Of a DNA stretch of 64,000 nucleotides, positions 37,182 through 45,718 are shown piece after piece. The stretch lies in assembly GCF_013487865.1 (NCBI RefSeq), contig NZ_CP047409.1:1240001-1304000 (forward strand), in the 5' to 3' direction. The translations under genes were made by a program, and so were the position numbers. The stretch comes from Lactobacillus johnsonii (lineage in GTDB: Bacteria; Bacillota; Bacilli; Lactobacillales; Lactobacillaceae). The notes below the pieces were generated by a model that was not told where the DNA came from, made no database searches, and worked only from the letters and a program-made list of their open reading frames with translations. The stretch's first letter is position 1, and each line of letters begins with the position of its first letter.

Positions 37182-38564
37182 TTATTTAGTCTTTAATTCC
37201 TTAATAAATTTTACAAAAAAGTCTCCACGTTCTTCAAAAGTGTTAAATTGATCCCAAGATGCACATGCTGGTGAAAACAAAATAACATCACCTGCTTCAC
37301 TTAATTCATATGCTCGTGGAACAGCTTCTTGTAAAGTGTTAACAATTACGATATCTTTAATACCCGCTTTACGAGCGGCATCAGCTAAAAGATATTTAGT
37401 TTCGCCATAAAGCACAATTGATTTTACATACTTTTTAAATAGGAGAACAAGTGAATCAAACATAAATCCGCGATCTAATCCACCCGCAATCAAAACTTCA
37501 GGTTCTTTAAATGATGGGATAGCTACAGTAGCAGCTTCAATATTCGTTGATTTTGAATCGTTATAAATCTTACGATCATTATAAGTCATTACATATTGCA
37601 AACGATGAGTCGCACCAGTAAAAGTACTTAATGCATATTGAATGTCACTATCATCTGCACCCATTAATTTAGAAATAGCAATCGCTACTAAACAATTTTG
37701 TTGGTTATGAATACCTGGGATCTTGATATCGCTGATCTTCATAATGTGATGATCGTCTTTGCTTTCAAGATATTCATCACCAATAAAATAGTCGGCAGTT
37801 TTATCTGTTTCTGAAAATGTCTGAACCTTAGCTTTTGTCTTATCAAGCTCTTTTTCTAAAATATTCTTTTGATCAAAGTTAGCAATGAAATAATCATCTT
37901 GATCTTGAGATTGAGTAATTCTAAGCTTAGCTTCAACATAATTGTCAAAAGTCTTATGGTAGTCAAGGTGAACATTATTATAAATATCAACAATGGCAGC
38001 CACCTTAGGCTTAATATCAGTTACACCAAGTAATTGGAAGCTAGACATTTCTACTACTAAGAGATCTTTAGAAGTCGCTTTTTCAACAACTTCTGAAATT
38101 GGAACACCAATATTACCAACTGCATAAGCATGGCCATCATTTTTGGATAAATGATGATCCATAATTCTTTGGGTAAGCATAACCGTAGTCGTCTTTCCAT
38201 TTGAGCCAGTAACACAAACATACGGTGCTTCACTGACATTAAGTGCAATTTCAGGTTCGGTAATAACTGGAATATCTAACTTCTCTGCCTTCTCTACCAT
38301 CGGATTTTCATAAGGAATTCCGGGGTTTTTAACAAGATAATCAAAATTTTCCTCATCAAAAATCTCTACTGGATGGTATCCAGAAATCACTCTAACTCCT
38401 AACTTATCTAATTCAGCAGCACGATCGTCGTTAGACAAATCTTTTTTATCATTTAAAGTCAGCTTAGCGCCAAGCTTTAAAAGAAGCTTAGCAACAGAAA
38501 AACCACTCTTTCCTAAGCCTAAAATCAAAATATTTTTATTTTCATATGTCTTAATTTTTTTCAT
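37182..38564 (-). CDS. murD: UDP-N-acetylmuramoyl-L-alanine:D-glutamate ligase
   Basis: Adds D-glutamate to UDP-MurNAc-L-Ala in the cytoplasm. The 460-residue Mur ligase has the N-terminal NILILGLGKSGFSVAKLL Rossmann motif, the ATP loop GSNGKTTTV near residue 117, the central ligase domain with DYHKTFDNY, and the C-terminal ATHRLQYV and DSKSTN segments. It starts seven bases after mraY. Confidence 0.97.
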   Translation of the reverse strand: MKKIKTYENKNILILGLGKSGFSVAKLLLKLGAKLTLNDKKDLSNDDRAAELDKLGVRVISGYHPVEIFDEENFDYLVKNPGIPYENPMVEKAEKLDIPVITEPEIALNVSEAPYVCVTGSNGKTTTVMLTQRIMDHHLSKNDGHAYAVGNIGVPISEVVEKATSKDLLVVEMSSFQLLGVTDIKPKVAAIVDIYNNVHLDYHKTFDNYVEAKLRITQSQDQDDYFIANFDQKNILEKELDKTKAKVQTFSETDKTADYFIGDEYLESKDDHHIMKISDIKIPGIHNQQNCLVAIAISKLMGADDSDIQYALSTFTGATHRLQYVMTYNDRKIYNDSKSTNIEAATVAIPSFKEPEVLIAGGLDRGFMFDSLVLLFKKYVKSIVLYGETKYLLADAARKAGIKDIVIVNTLQEAVPRAYELSEAGDVILFSPACASWDQFNTFEERGDFFVKFIKELKTK

Positions 38565-38571
38565 TTTAAAA

Positions 38572-39531
38572 TTAACCCCAGATAATTAAATAAATAATAC
38601 TTCCAATCAAACCACCAATCCAAAATACAATATCAACCTTCCATTCAGACCAGCCAAGCATTTCGAAATGGTGATGGATTGGTGTCATCTTGAAGATTCT
38701 CTTTCCAGTAGTTTGGAAGGAAATAACTTGTAAAATCACACTTAAAGTTTCTAATACAAAAACAATTCCAATTAAAAGCAATGACCATGGACGATGAAGG
38801 AAGATCGATACAGTGGCTAATCCTCCACCTAAAGCTAACGAACCTGCATCTCCCATGAAAATTTTAGCTGGCTTATGGTTGAAAATGAAGAAACCTACTA
38901 AACCACCAATTACACTGAGAGTAAATACAACGATAACCCAATTTCTTTCTTGGTAAGCGATCCAAGCATAAGTAGCATAAGCAATAATTGATAATCCAGT
39001 TGCTAATCCATCTAAACCATCGGATAAGTTAACTGCATTAGAAAATCCAACCAACCAGAAAAGGACAAACAAACTGAATAGGAAGGAATTTCTTACCATT
39101 CCTGCAAAAGGAATATATAATTCAAAGGCAAAATGATCACTAAAGGCTAGTGTAATAATTAAAGCGGCAATAATAATTTGTCCTAATAATTTTTGCCATG
39201 CTCTCAACCCTAAGTTACGTTTGAAATATAGCTTAATTCCATCATCTAAAAAACCAATAATTCCGTATCCTAAGAAAGCAATAATTAAAATCAATGCAGT
39301 CTTATTTAAATCTTTTTGCCAAACCAATACCCATAAGGTAGAAATAACACCGGCAAGCATAAAGACTACTCCACCCATAGTTGGTGTACCCGATTTTTTC
39401 TCATGCCACTTAGGGCCTTCATCTCTAATAACTTGTCCTTCATGTTTCATTCGCATGAAACCAATAAACAACGGTAAGAAGATAACCGTAAGAGCAAAGC
39501 TGCTAATGAACGGTATCAAAGAAAACTGCAT
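38572..39531 (-). CDS. mraY: Phospho-N-acetylmuramoyl-pentapeptide transferase
   Basis: MraY transfers the muramoyl pentapeptide to undecaprenyl phosphate to make lipid I. The 319-residue protein has about ten membrane spans and the conserved loops [23 protein letters not shown] (the aspartate pair), [24 protein letters not shown] and [15 protein letters not shown]. An AAAGGAGT site precedes the ATG. It lies between ftsI and murD as in other Firmicutes. Confidence 0.98.
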   Translation of the reverse strand: MQFSLIPFISSFALTVIFLPLFIGFMRMKHEGQVIRDEGPKWHEKKSGTPTMGGVVFMLAGVISTLWVLVWQKDLNKTALILIIAFLGYGIIGFLDDGIKLYFKRNLGLRAWQKLLGQIIIAALIITLAFSDHFAFELYIPFAGMVRNSFLFSLFVLFWLVGFSNAVNLSDGLDGLATGLSIIAYATYAWIAYQERNWVIVVFTLSVIGGLVGFFIFNHKPAKIFMGDAGSLALGGGLATVSIFLHRPWSLLLIGIVFVLETLSVILQVISFQTTGKRIFKMTPIHHHFEMLGWSEWKVDIVFWIGGLIGSIIYLIIWG

Positions 39532-39555
39532 TTTGTATTACTCCTTTAACTTTTA

Positions 39556-41706
39556 CTATTTTAAGTTTACAGATAGCTTACTATTTTTATCAATTACTTT
39601 CCCAGCCGGAATAGACTGTTTAGTAACTTTTCCTTTTCCATTAATCGTAATTGGAATATCAGTTGTCGTCATGAAGCTATTAACCTCATCTTCGCTCCAG
39701 CCAACCATATTTGGACATGTAACTTGTCCTCCAGTATATAAGAAAATCTTTGTATCAGTATCTTCTTTTACACCGGCTCCTACTGACTGTCGACTAACAT
39801 TCTTTCCAGTTCCAATCACTTCAACTGAAACTCCTGCATTATTAGCGTCTTCTTTTGCTTTTTCAACACTTTTACCAGTTAAAGCAGGAACAGTTACTTT
39901 TTCATTAACCTTTGCTGAAGAATCAGAAAGTGAAATCAAGCGATTCATAATTGGTTTAAAAATAGAAGCAAGAATTGTTTCAGCTGGTTTAGACATTTTT
40001 TGTGGTTGTTTCATGGTTAAATAAACACAATAACGAGGATTATTAGCAGGTGTTACCCCAACTACTGAGAAAATGTAATTATTATCCCCAGTCAAATATC
40101 CTCCATGAGGTCCAGCTATTTGTGCCGTACCAGTTTTTACAGCGATGCTCTTTCCTGGCATTTTATAAGCTGCACCAGTACCGTAAGATGCGTTTACAAC
40201 ATCTTGCATTCCTTTTAGAACAGTTTTAGCTGTTTTAGCAGAATAAATAGGTGTTCCGACTTTTGTACGGTGAAACTTTTCTACTACTTTACCAGAAGGT
40301 GAAACTATTTTTTCGACAAATTGAGGTTTTACCATCTGTCCATTATTGGCCAAGGCACTGTATGCTTGCATCATTTGCATTGCATTAACATTAACCCCTT
40401 GTCCAAATGCGGTAACAGCCTGATTCAATGGGGTAGAAAAGTTTAAAATACCTGCGGTTTCTCCAGGGAGTGTTACTCCCGTTTTTTTACCGATTCGGTA
40501 TTTATTCAAATATTCTTTCCAAGTTTTTGAACCCATCTTTTGTTCAAGTTTTACAAAACCAACATTACTTGAACGAGGGAAGGCTTGGCTAAATGGGATA
40601 CTTCCCCAACCACTATTATTCCAGTCATGAATTGTTGAGCCTTGAACAGTGACTGCTCCGGACTTGTATTGCTCATTAGGATTGTAATGACCGCTCTCAA
40701 TTGCACTTGAATAAGTTAAAACTTTGAAAACTGATCCCGGTTCATAGGAATCCTGTACTAACATATTTCGCCATGATGTATCTAATCCCTTTTTAGTTTG
40801 AGGATTAAAGGTAGGACGCTGAGAAGCAGCCAGAATTTTACCAGTTTTAATATCTTCTACAACTGCTGTTAAAGCTTTAGGCTTATATTTATCTTGTACT
40901 TGCGTCATTAAAACTTCTAAATATGTTTGCAATCGTGAATCAAGTGTCAAATAAATGTTGTCTCCATCTTTTGTAGCACGTGCATTCTTTTGACTGTTAG
41001 GTAATTGATAATTTTCTGCATCCACAAAAGCTTCACGATACCCGTCTTTACCAGCTAATTGCTTGTCAAAGTATGCTTCAATTCCCATTGTACCAACTAG
41101 AGTACTATTTCCTTGGTTCTTTTGCGGTTGTGCCAAACCAATAATGTGAGACGCGAAATTTCCATTTGGATAAAGCCTAGATGGAGTTTCGATAAATTTA
41201 ATTCCTGGCAACTTCATTTCTTCAATTTTTTCTTTCTGAGATAAAGTTAAGCCTGTTCCAGCTGAACCAAATTCAACTTGAAAAGCCTTATGCTTCGGAG
41301 TCAAATATGAATATATTTTTTCTTCACTCAAGGGAAGTACTTCGGACAATTTTTGTGCAGTCTTGCGTTTATTCGTAACATACATTGGCTTATTATGATA
41401 GTCAATTGAACTCTTATCTAAGATGGCATACACAGTAAACACATGCGCATCTTCAGCAAGAGTCAAACCATTCTTATCATAAATTGTTCCTCGGGTTGCC
41501 TTTAAAACCTCATTTCGCCTATAAATCTGATTTACACGCTTATTTAAGTTTTCACCAGCAACCTGATTTGAAATCCCTATATATAAAAATCTACCTATAA
41601 ATACAAGAAAAACCAAAGCCAAGACTAGCTGGAGGATTCTCCCCACCGTAAAGCGGTAGCCGTGGGCTTTGGATCTATTTCTATTTAAGTTATTAAACTT
41701 TTTCAT
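39556..41706 (-). CDS. ftsI: Septal class B penicillin-binding protein with PASTA domains
   Basis: Transpeptidase that cross-links septal peptidoglycan (PBP2x/FtsI type). In the 716-residue protein an N-terminal anchor (about 25-45) is followed by the dimerisation domain and the transpeptidase domain with Ser325-x-x-Lys328 (PGSVFK), Ser379-Ser-Asn381 and Lys524-Thr-Gly526. Two PASTA modules occupy about 597-716, as in streptococcal PBP2x. The ATG overlaps the ftsL stop as TAATG. Its SEDS partner is probably the FtsW at 11545-12729. Confidence 0.96.
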   Translation of the reverse strand: MKKFNNLNRNRSKAHGYRFTVGRILQLVLALVFLVFIGRFLYIGISNQVAGENLNKRVNQIYRRNEVLKATRGTIYDKNGLTLAEDAHVFTVYAILDKSSIDYHNKPMYVTNKRKTAQKLSEVLPLSEEKIYSYLTPKHKAFQVEFGSAGTGLTLSQKEKIEEMKLPGIKFIETPSRLYPNGNFASHIIGLAQPQKNQGNSTLVGTMGIEAYFDKQLAGKDGYREAFVDAENYQLPNSQKNARATKDGDNIYLTLDSRLQTYLEVLMTQVQDKYKPKALTAVVEDIKTGKILAASQRPTFNPQTKKGLDTSWRNMLVQDSYEPGSVFKVLTYSSAIESGHYNPNEQYKSGAVTVQGSTIHDWNNSGWGSIPFSQAFPRSSNVGFVKLEQKMGSKTWKEYLNKYRIGKKTGVTLPGETAGILNFSTPLNQAVTAFGQGVNVNAMQMMQAYSALANNGQMVKPQFVEKIVSPSGKVVEKFHRTKVGTPIYSAKTAKTVLKGMQDVVNASYGTGAAYKMPGKSIAVKTGTAQIAGPHGGYLTGDNNYIFSVVGVTPANNPRYCVYLTMKQPQKMSKPAETILASIFKPIMNRLISLSDSSAKVNEKVTVPALTGKSVEKAKEDANNAGVSVEVIGTGKNVSRQSVGAGVKEDTDTKIFLYTGGQVTCPNMVGWSEDEVNSFMTTTDIPITINGKGKVTKQSIPAGKVIDKNSKLSVNLK

Positions 41707-42068
41707 TAACGGACATTCCTAATGTTACTCTCAACCAAGTGCAAGCCTTGATCACGGGCAATTTTATTAATTCTAGTAGTTGACGTTAATTCACCAATCT
41801 TCTGACGAAGATCAGTGTTATGACTTTTTTGAGAAATTATTGTTTGCTCAACGTTTGCTAATTTATGTTGAGCACTAGTAGCGGAAATGCTAGCTGAAAC
41901 CAATAAAATCATTAAACCTAATGTAATGAGTGAACCTAGAACGACTAAACTTTTTTCAAATGCTGTCCAAGGAACGCTTTTAGGATTAAGAACAATTGCT
42001 TTCTTTGGCTGCTCAGTCTGCTGTTGACTTTGTTGATAATTTAAATTTCTTGCTGAGCTATCAGCCAT
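41706..42068 (-). CDS. ftsL: Cell division protein FtsL
   Basis: A 120-residue bitopic protein with a cytoplasmic N-terminus rich in Gln and Ser, one membrane span (about 43-65, LVVLGSLITLGLMILLV) and an extracellular leucine-zipper-like coiled coil that pairs with DivIC and DivIB. FtsL is poorly conserved, so identification leans on size, topology and its fixed place between rsmH and the septal penicillin-binding protein. Confidence 0.9.
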   Translation of the reverse strand: MADSSARNLNYQQSQQQTEQPKKAIVLNPKSVPWTAFEKSLVVLGSLITLGLMILLVSASISATSAQHKLANVEQTIISQKSHNTDLRQKIGELTSTTRINKIARDQGLHLVESNIRNVR

Positions 42069-42096
42069 CTTTTTCTCCTTAAATATTAACTAAAAA

Positions 42097-43044
42097 TTAT
42101 AATTTCTCTGCAACCCTTAACTTGGCACTGTGTGAGCGATTATTTTCCTCTAATTCATCGCTACTTGCCATGATAGGTTTGCGACTAATCAATCGCAATG
42201 TTGGTTTACTGTCAGCCGGTACCATAGGCATTCCCCGTGGTATTTCGACTTCAGAATACTTTTTAAATATCTTTTTGACGATTTTATCTTCATGAGACTG
42301 AAAAGTAATTACACTAATTCGACCACCTGGCTTCAATAGCTTAATTACTTCTTCAAGAGATTCTTGTAATACACCTAATTCATTGTTAACTGCAACTCGA
42401 ATAGCTTGAAAGCTCTTCTTTGCCGGATGTCCCCCACTTCGTCGTGCATATGCTGGAATGGCATCCTTAATCACATCTACTAAATCAAAGGTAGTTACAA
42501 TCGGCTTCTCTTTTCTTCGATCAACTATTTTTCTAGCAATCTGACGAGAAAACTTTTCATCCCCATACCTATACAAAACGTCACTTAATTCTTTTTGTGA
42601 CCAAGTGTTTACTATTGTATAAGCATCTAACTCTTGGCTTTGGTCCATCCTCATATCTAATCGCGCATCGAAACGATAAGAAAATCCCCGTTCAGGTTGA
42701 TCAAATTGTGGAGACGAAACTCCGAGATCGTAATAAATACCATCTATTCCATCTGAAATTCCCAGCTCTACCAGATTTTCTTTCAAATGACAGAAGTTAT
42801 CATGAACCAACATTAATCGAGGTTCTGCTCCTACTTGTAACTCCTTAGCAAAACTTTCTTTTGCCATAGAAATTGCATATTCATCTTGATCAAATCCAAT
42901 CACAGTACCCTTATTTAACTCGCTGAGTAGATATCGGGCGTGACCACCACCACCAAAAGTTGCGTCTACATAAAGACCACCATCTTTTGGATTTAAATTG
43001 TCTATTGTTTCGTGCAAAAGCACACTTTTATGCTTGAATTTCAT
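42097..43044 (-). CDS. rsmH: 16S rRNA (cytosine-1402-N4)-methyltransferase
   Basis: RsmH (MraW) methylates N4 of C1402 in the decoding centre. The open frame extends 41 codons into mraZ, but the ATG at 43044 begins the family sequence MKFKHKSVLLHETIDNLNP and yields the normal 315 residues. Motifs include DATFGGGGHARYLL for SAM, YDLGVSSPQFD, RMD and FKKYS. The ribosome binding site is weak (GAG) and the start is four bases past the mraZ stop, so translation is probably coupled. Confidence 0.97.
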   Translation of the reverse strand: MKFKHKSVLLHETIDNLNPKDGGLYVDATFGGGGHARYLLSELNKGTVIGFDQDEYAISMAKESFAKELQVGAEPRLMLVHDNFCHLKENLVELGISDGIDGIYYDLGVSSPQFDQPERGFSYRFDARLDMRMDQSQELDAYTIVNTWSQKELSDVLYRYGDEKFSRQIARKIVDRRKEKPIVTTFDLVDVIKDAIPAYARRSGGHPAKKSFQAIRVAVNNELGVLQESLEEVIKLLKPGGRISVITFQSHEDKIVKKIFKKYSEVEIPRGMPMVPADSKPTLRLISRKPIMASSDELEENNRSHSAKLRVAEKL

Positions 43045-43048
43045 AATT

Positions 43049-43480
43049 TTATAACTCGATGTCATCCAAGTCTTCTGCGATATCGTCATAGTTTTCGTTG
43101 GCTTCCTCTGAGAAATCATTCCAGCGTTCTGCTGACCAAATTTCAATTCTATTGGAAACACCAACAATTACACATTCCTTAATGAGTGCGGCATGCTCTT
43201 TCAGTGTCATGGTCAGATTAACACGTCCTTGCTTGTCAAACTCACTCTCCATCGCACCTGAGTAGAAAAGTCGCGTAAACTTACGTGCACTTCTCTTAGT
43301 CAGTGGAAGTTTGGCTAACTTAGCCTCAATTTTTTGCCATTCTTCAATTGGATAGCCAAAAATACAGCCTTCCATTCCACGAGTAAATATCATCTTATCA
43401 CCAATCTCAACTCTAAATTTGGCTGGTATAATTAGCCGACCCTTGCTGTCGAGATTATGATGATACTCGCCCATGAACAT
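43049..43480 (-). CDS. mraZ: Transcriptional regulator MraZ
   Basis: MraZ is an AbrB-fold DNA-binding protein that controls its own dcw operon by binding short direct repeats upstream. The 143-residue protein has the duplicated motif: MGEYHHNLDSKGRLIIPAKF near residue 3 and ESEFDKQGRVNLTMTLKEHA near residue 77. GGAAAGGGGG upstream of the ATG provides the ribosome binding site. Four helically phased GTG boxes at 43511-43545, just upstream, look like its operator. Confidence 0.96.
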   Translation of the reverse strand: MFMGEYHHNLDSKGRLIIPAKFRVEIGDKMIFTRGMEGCIFGYPIEEWQKIEAKLAKLPLTKRSARKFTRLFYSGAMESEFDKQGRVNLTMTLKEHAALIKECVIVGVSNRIEIWSAERWNDFSEEANENYDDIAEDLDDIEL

Positions 43481-43510
43481 GGTCTAGCCCCCTTTCCAAT
43501 GAATAATTTA

Positions 43511-43545
43511 CCACACTTCCCCACTTTCTACCACAAGTTTTACAC
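43511..43545 (-). promoter_or_regulatory. Candidate MraZ boxes (four phased GTG repeats)
   Basis: Read on the minus strand, GTGT, GTGG, GTGG and GTGG occur with 11, 10 and 10 base spacing (plus-strand ACAC at 43542 and CCAC at 43531, 43521 and 43511). This is the arrangement of MraZ operators known from Escherichia coli (TGGGN repeats) and mollicutes (AAAGTG repeats). Confidence 0.7.
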
Positions 43546-43566
43546 TTTTTATTTATATATTCAGTT

Positions 43567-43594
43567 ATTTTATGATAATTATAATTTTATCCAA
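43567..43594 (-). promoter_or_regulatory. Candidate dcw promoter
   Basis: TTGGAT (43589-43594), 16-base spacer and TAAAAT (43567-43572) on the minus strand would start transcription just before the GTG boxes. AT-rich surroundings offer other -10 boxes, so this is tentative. Confidence 0.35.
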
Positions 43595-43597
43595 TAA

Positions 43598-43625
43598 AAA
43601 AGCCCTCATCACAAGGATTGAGGAC
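43598..43625 (-). terminator. Weak intrinsic terminator of the DUF3397 gene
   Basis: A five-base-pair CCTCA/TGAGG stem with mismatches above it, followed by C and six U residues on the minus strand, 35 bases after the DUF3397 stop. Confidence 0.45.
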
Positions 43626-43660
43626 AGTTTAAGGTTTATTACAAATGTGGGGAAAGAATT

Positions 43661-43996
43661 TTATAGTAAAAGCAAAATTAAGAGACCAACGTACCAAACA
43701 ATAGATGAAGCAGCTAAATAGTGCCATAACATCCCAAAAGTCTTCCCCACTGAAATATTTTTATTTTTGATGGCAGTATAAATTGAAACAATTACAACTA
43801 AAATAAAATAAAGCAAGAATCCGTACGGTAAAAAAGATGGTTGCTTTGTTTCTTGAGTTAATAACTGACAAGCAACAATAAAGAAAAAAGGCAAAATGTC
43901 ATAGCCACTAAATTGAGCTTTAGGAAACAACTTTACTAAAAAAGCGGCAACGACAATTCCACATAAAGGAATTAAAAAGATAAGCAAAAAATTCAT
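43661..43996 (-). CDS. DUF3397 family membrane protein
   Basis: A 111-residue integral membrane protein with about four hydrophobic spans (residues 2-22, 33-48, 55-74 and 88-110) and few charged residues. It belongs to the DUF3397 family of Lactobacillales, which typically lies next to mraZ. A GGAGGG site precedes the ATG. Function is unknown; the position suggests a link to wall synthesis, but nothing in the sequence shows a mechanism. Confidence 0.82.
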   Translation of the reverse strand: MNFLLIFLIPLCGIVVAAFLVKLFPKAQFSGYDILPFFFIVACQLLTQETKQPSFLPYGFLLYFILVVIVSIYTAIKNKNISVGKTFGMLWHYLAASSIVWYVGLLILLLL

Positions 43997-44093
43997 GAAA
44001 ACCCTCCAATAATTTTATTTTAAACTATTTCAATTAAATATAAAATTATAATTAAAACATGGTACACTAGAATTATTAATTTAGGAGGGACAT

Positions 44094-44222
44094 ATGAGAA
44101 AACGTAAGAAAAAATCCGGATTTCAAAAGTTAACTATTATTATGGCCTGGTTTATGGCAGTTATCACCCTTCTTGGGGTAGTAGCTACTGCTTTAATTGG
44201 AACTGGTGTCTTTCAATTTTAA
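44094..44222 (+). CDS. DUF4044 family mini membrane protein
   Basis: A 42-residue gene with a strong AGGAGG site (44083-44088) seven bases before the ATG. The product starts MRKRKKKSGFQK, highly basic, followed by one membrane span (about residues 13-37) and ends GVFQF. This fits the DUF4044 family of tiny proteins found beside DUF3397 and mraZ in lactobacilli. The positive-inside rule puts the N-terminus in the cytoplasm. It runs opposite to both flanking genes, with an extended -10 box TGG-TACACT upstream, and ends at a bidirectional terminator. Function unknown. Confidence 0.8.
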   Translation: MRKRKKKSGFQKLTIIMAWFMAVITLLGVVATALIGTGVFQF

Positions 44223-44236
44223 ATCTTTTGCATATT

Positions 44237-44268
44237 AAAAAGAGCCGCTTAATAGCGACTCTTTTTTG
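44237..44268. terminator. Bidirectional terminator between the DUF4044 gene and mreD
   Basis: An AAGAG-CGCT/AGCG-CTCTT stem with one mismatch and a four-base loop (44239-44263) is followed by six T residues on the plus strand; A residues on the other side allow it to serve mreD too. Confidence 0.8.
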
Positions 44269-44269
44269 T

Positions 44270-44803
44270 TTAGAAATAATATTCTTTTTTCAAAAATGGA
44301 TACTCTTCGGCTAGTTTTACCCAGAACCAATAAGTACATAAAACAAGAATTAAGCACCATAGTAAATTAGGCAAAATACTACGTGTGAAACTAGCAAAAG
44401 ACAATTGGATTATTCCTACCATATTAAACATTAAAAAGACATAAGCACTTACGCATAAATAAGTAACTAAACAGATTAATAATCTAAACCAGAATACTTC
44501 TGGAAGAAAGCGAGCACTTTGCTGAATAATAAAACAAATTAAAGGAAAAGCTACAGCATAAATTCCAATAATTCCTAAATAGTATAAGTCCGCAATAAGG
44601 CCTAATCCTAAACAGAGCCAAATATCAGCATCATTTTTATCATCACATAGAGAAATCAAGGTAATCCCAATAATTGTTAACCAACAACTTCCAGAAAAAC
44701 CTCGATGAAAGATAAAAGTCTGTAAATTATAGGCTAATACCCCATCGAGAATTAATGCCATGAACAAAGCAATGGCAACATACCATCGACGTAATTCTGC
44801 CAT
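44270..44803 (-). CDS. mreD: Rod shape-determining protein MreD
   Basis: MreD is the polytopic membrane member of the elongasome, working with MreC and RodA-PBP2. The 177-residue protein has five or six hydrophobic spans and almost no loops. The family is weakly conserved, and the call rests on size, topology and overlap with mreC (TAATG at 44803). It ends at the bidirectional terminator. Confidence 0.9.
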   Translation of the reverse strand: MAELRRWYVAIALFMALILDGVLAYNLQTFIFHRGFSGSCWLTIIGITLISLCDDKNDADIWLCLGLGLIADLYYLGIIGIYAVAFPLICFIIQQSARFLPEVFWFRLLICLVTYLCVSAYVFLMFNMVGIIQLSFASFTRSILPNLLWCLILVLCTYWFWVKLAEEYPFLKKEYYF

Positions 44804-45654
44804 TACTCTTCAACCTTTCTTTTAATTACAGATACAACTGATGGATCGTTAAGGTTACCTGCTGGTTGAATTTCTACAACATCTGATAAACCAAAAGTAT
44901 CACGCGTTGTCTTCTTAACCGTTCCTATTAAGAGACCTTTTGGAGATAGACCGCCCATTCCACTGGTATAAACTCGGGTTCCTTTCTTCAACTTTTGACC
45001 ATCAACTACTTGAGTAAATGCAATTTGATTATTTCCAACAACAGAAATTACTCCATGAACTTTTTTACCATTAGCTGCATCAGCTTCTACAGCAAATTTA
45101 TTTGTTGATTTATCAGTTGTAGTAATCAATTCAACCTTCGAAGTAGTACTGTTTACCTCAACAACCCGGCCAATTACACCTTTACCCGCCATAACAGGCA
45201 TATTCTTTTTAACACCGGCTCTTGAACCTTGATCAATAATTAATAAATCTGACCAAGTATCTGCAGCACGAGAAATTACCGAACCATTAATAATTGTATA
45301 GTCCGTCAATGTTTTCTTTAATTTTAGGGCTTGCTTTAACTGAGTGTTCTCAGCTTCAAGTGAACTATTTCGAGCCTTAGTTTGGGCAAGATTATCGATT
45401 TGCTTTTTTAAATGATCGTTTTCAGCTTGAGTATTAAACAGATCTTCTACATTAGCCGCTCCATTAGAAACTAAGTTAATTGGCCAATTAACTACTCGGG
45501 TTACTATGGAAACCGTATCATTACCAATTTTTTGAACTAAAAAAGGTGATTGTCTTCTATTACGTAAGCGAACAGAAATAGATAACATACTTAAAACTAA
45601 AATGACTAAGACAAAAATTGTCAATAACTTCTTGTTTTTGAGAAATTTTTTCAT
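44803..45654 (-). CDS. mreC: Rod shape-determining protein MreC
   Basis: A bitopic scaffold of the elongasome. The 283-residue protein has an N-terminal membrane span (about 10-28), a coiled coil (about 70-105) and the extracellular double beta-barrel region (about 115-275) with VISRAADTWSDLLIIDQGS and GMGGLSPKGLLIG typical of the family. An AGGAAG site lies 5-10 bases before the ATG. A strong intrinsic terminator separates it from mreB, with only about 35 bases between hairpin and start. Confidence 0.95.
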   Translation of the reverse strand: MKKFLKNKKLLTIFVLVILVLSMLSISVRLRNRRQSPFLVQKIGNDTVSIVTRVVNWPINLVSNGAANVEDLFNTQAENDHLKKQIDNLAQTKARNSSLEAENTQLKQALKLKKTLTDYTIINGSVISRAADTWSDLLIIDQGSRAGVKKNMPVMAGKGVIGRVVEVNSTTSKVELITTTDKSTNKFAVEADAANGKKVHGVISVVGNNQIAFTQVVDGQKLKKGTRVYTSGMGGLSPKGLLIGTVKKTTRDTFGLSDVVEIQPAGNLNDPSVVSVIKRKVEE

Positions 45655-45687
45655 CTACTACTATCTTCCTAATTTAAAAGTTAATAG

Positions 45688-45713
45688 AAAAAGACCGGCT
45701 TTTACGCCGGTCT
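45688..45713 (-). terminator. Intrinsic terminator between mreB and mreC
   Basis: A perfect 8-bp GC-rich stem AGACCGGC/GCCGGTCT (45706-45713 with 45692-45699) followed by U residues on the minus strand, six bases past the mreB stop. Confidence 0.8.
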
Positions 45714-45718
45714 CTAAA

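Noticed and set aside
39221-40024. A 267-codon plus-strand open frame
   Set aside because: It lies antisense to the well-conserved mraY start and ftsI PASTA region and has no ribosome binding site or family resemblance, so it is a shadow frame.
43561-43600. AT-rich repeats near mraZ as a possible replication origin
   Set aside because: There are no DnaA boxes or dnaA/dnaN genes; AT-richness is explained by promoter sequence.
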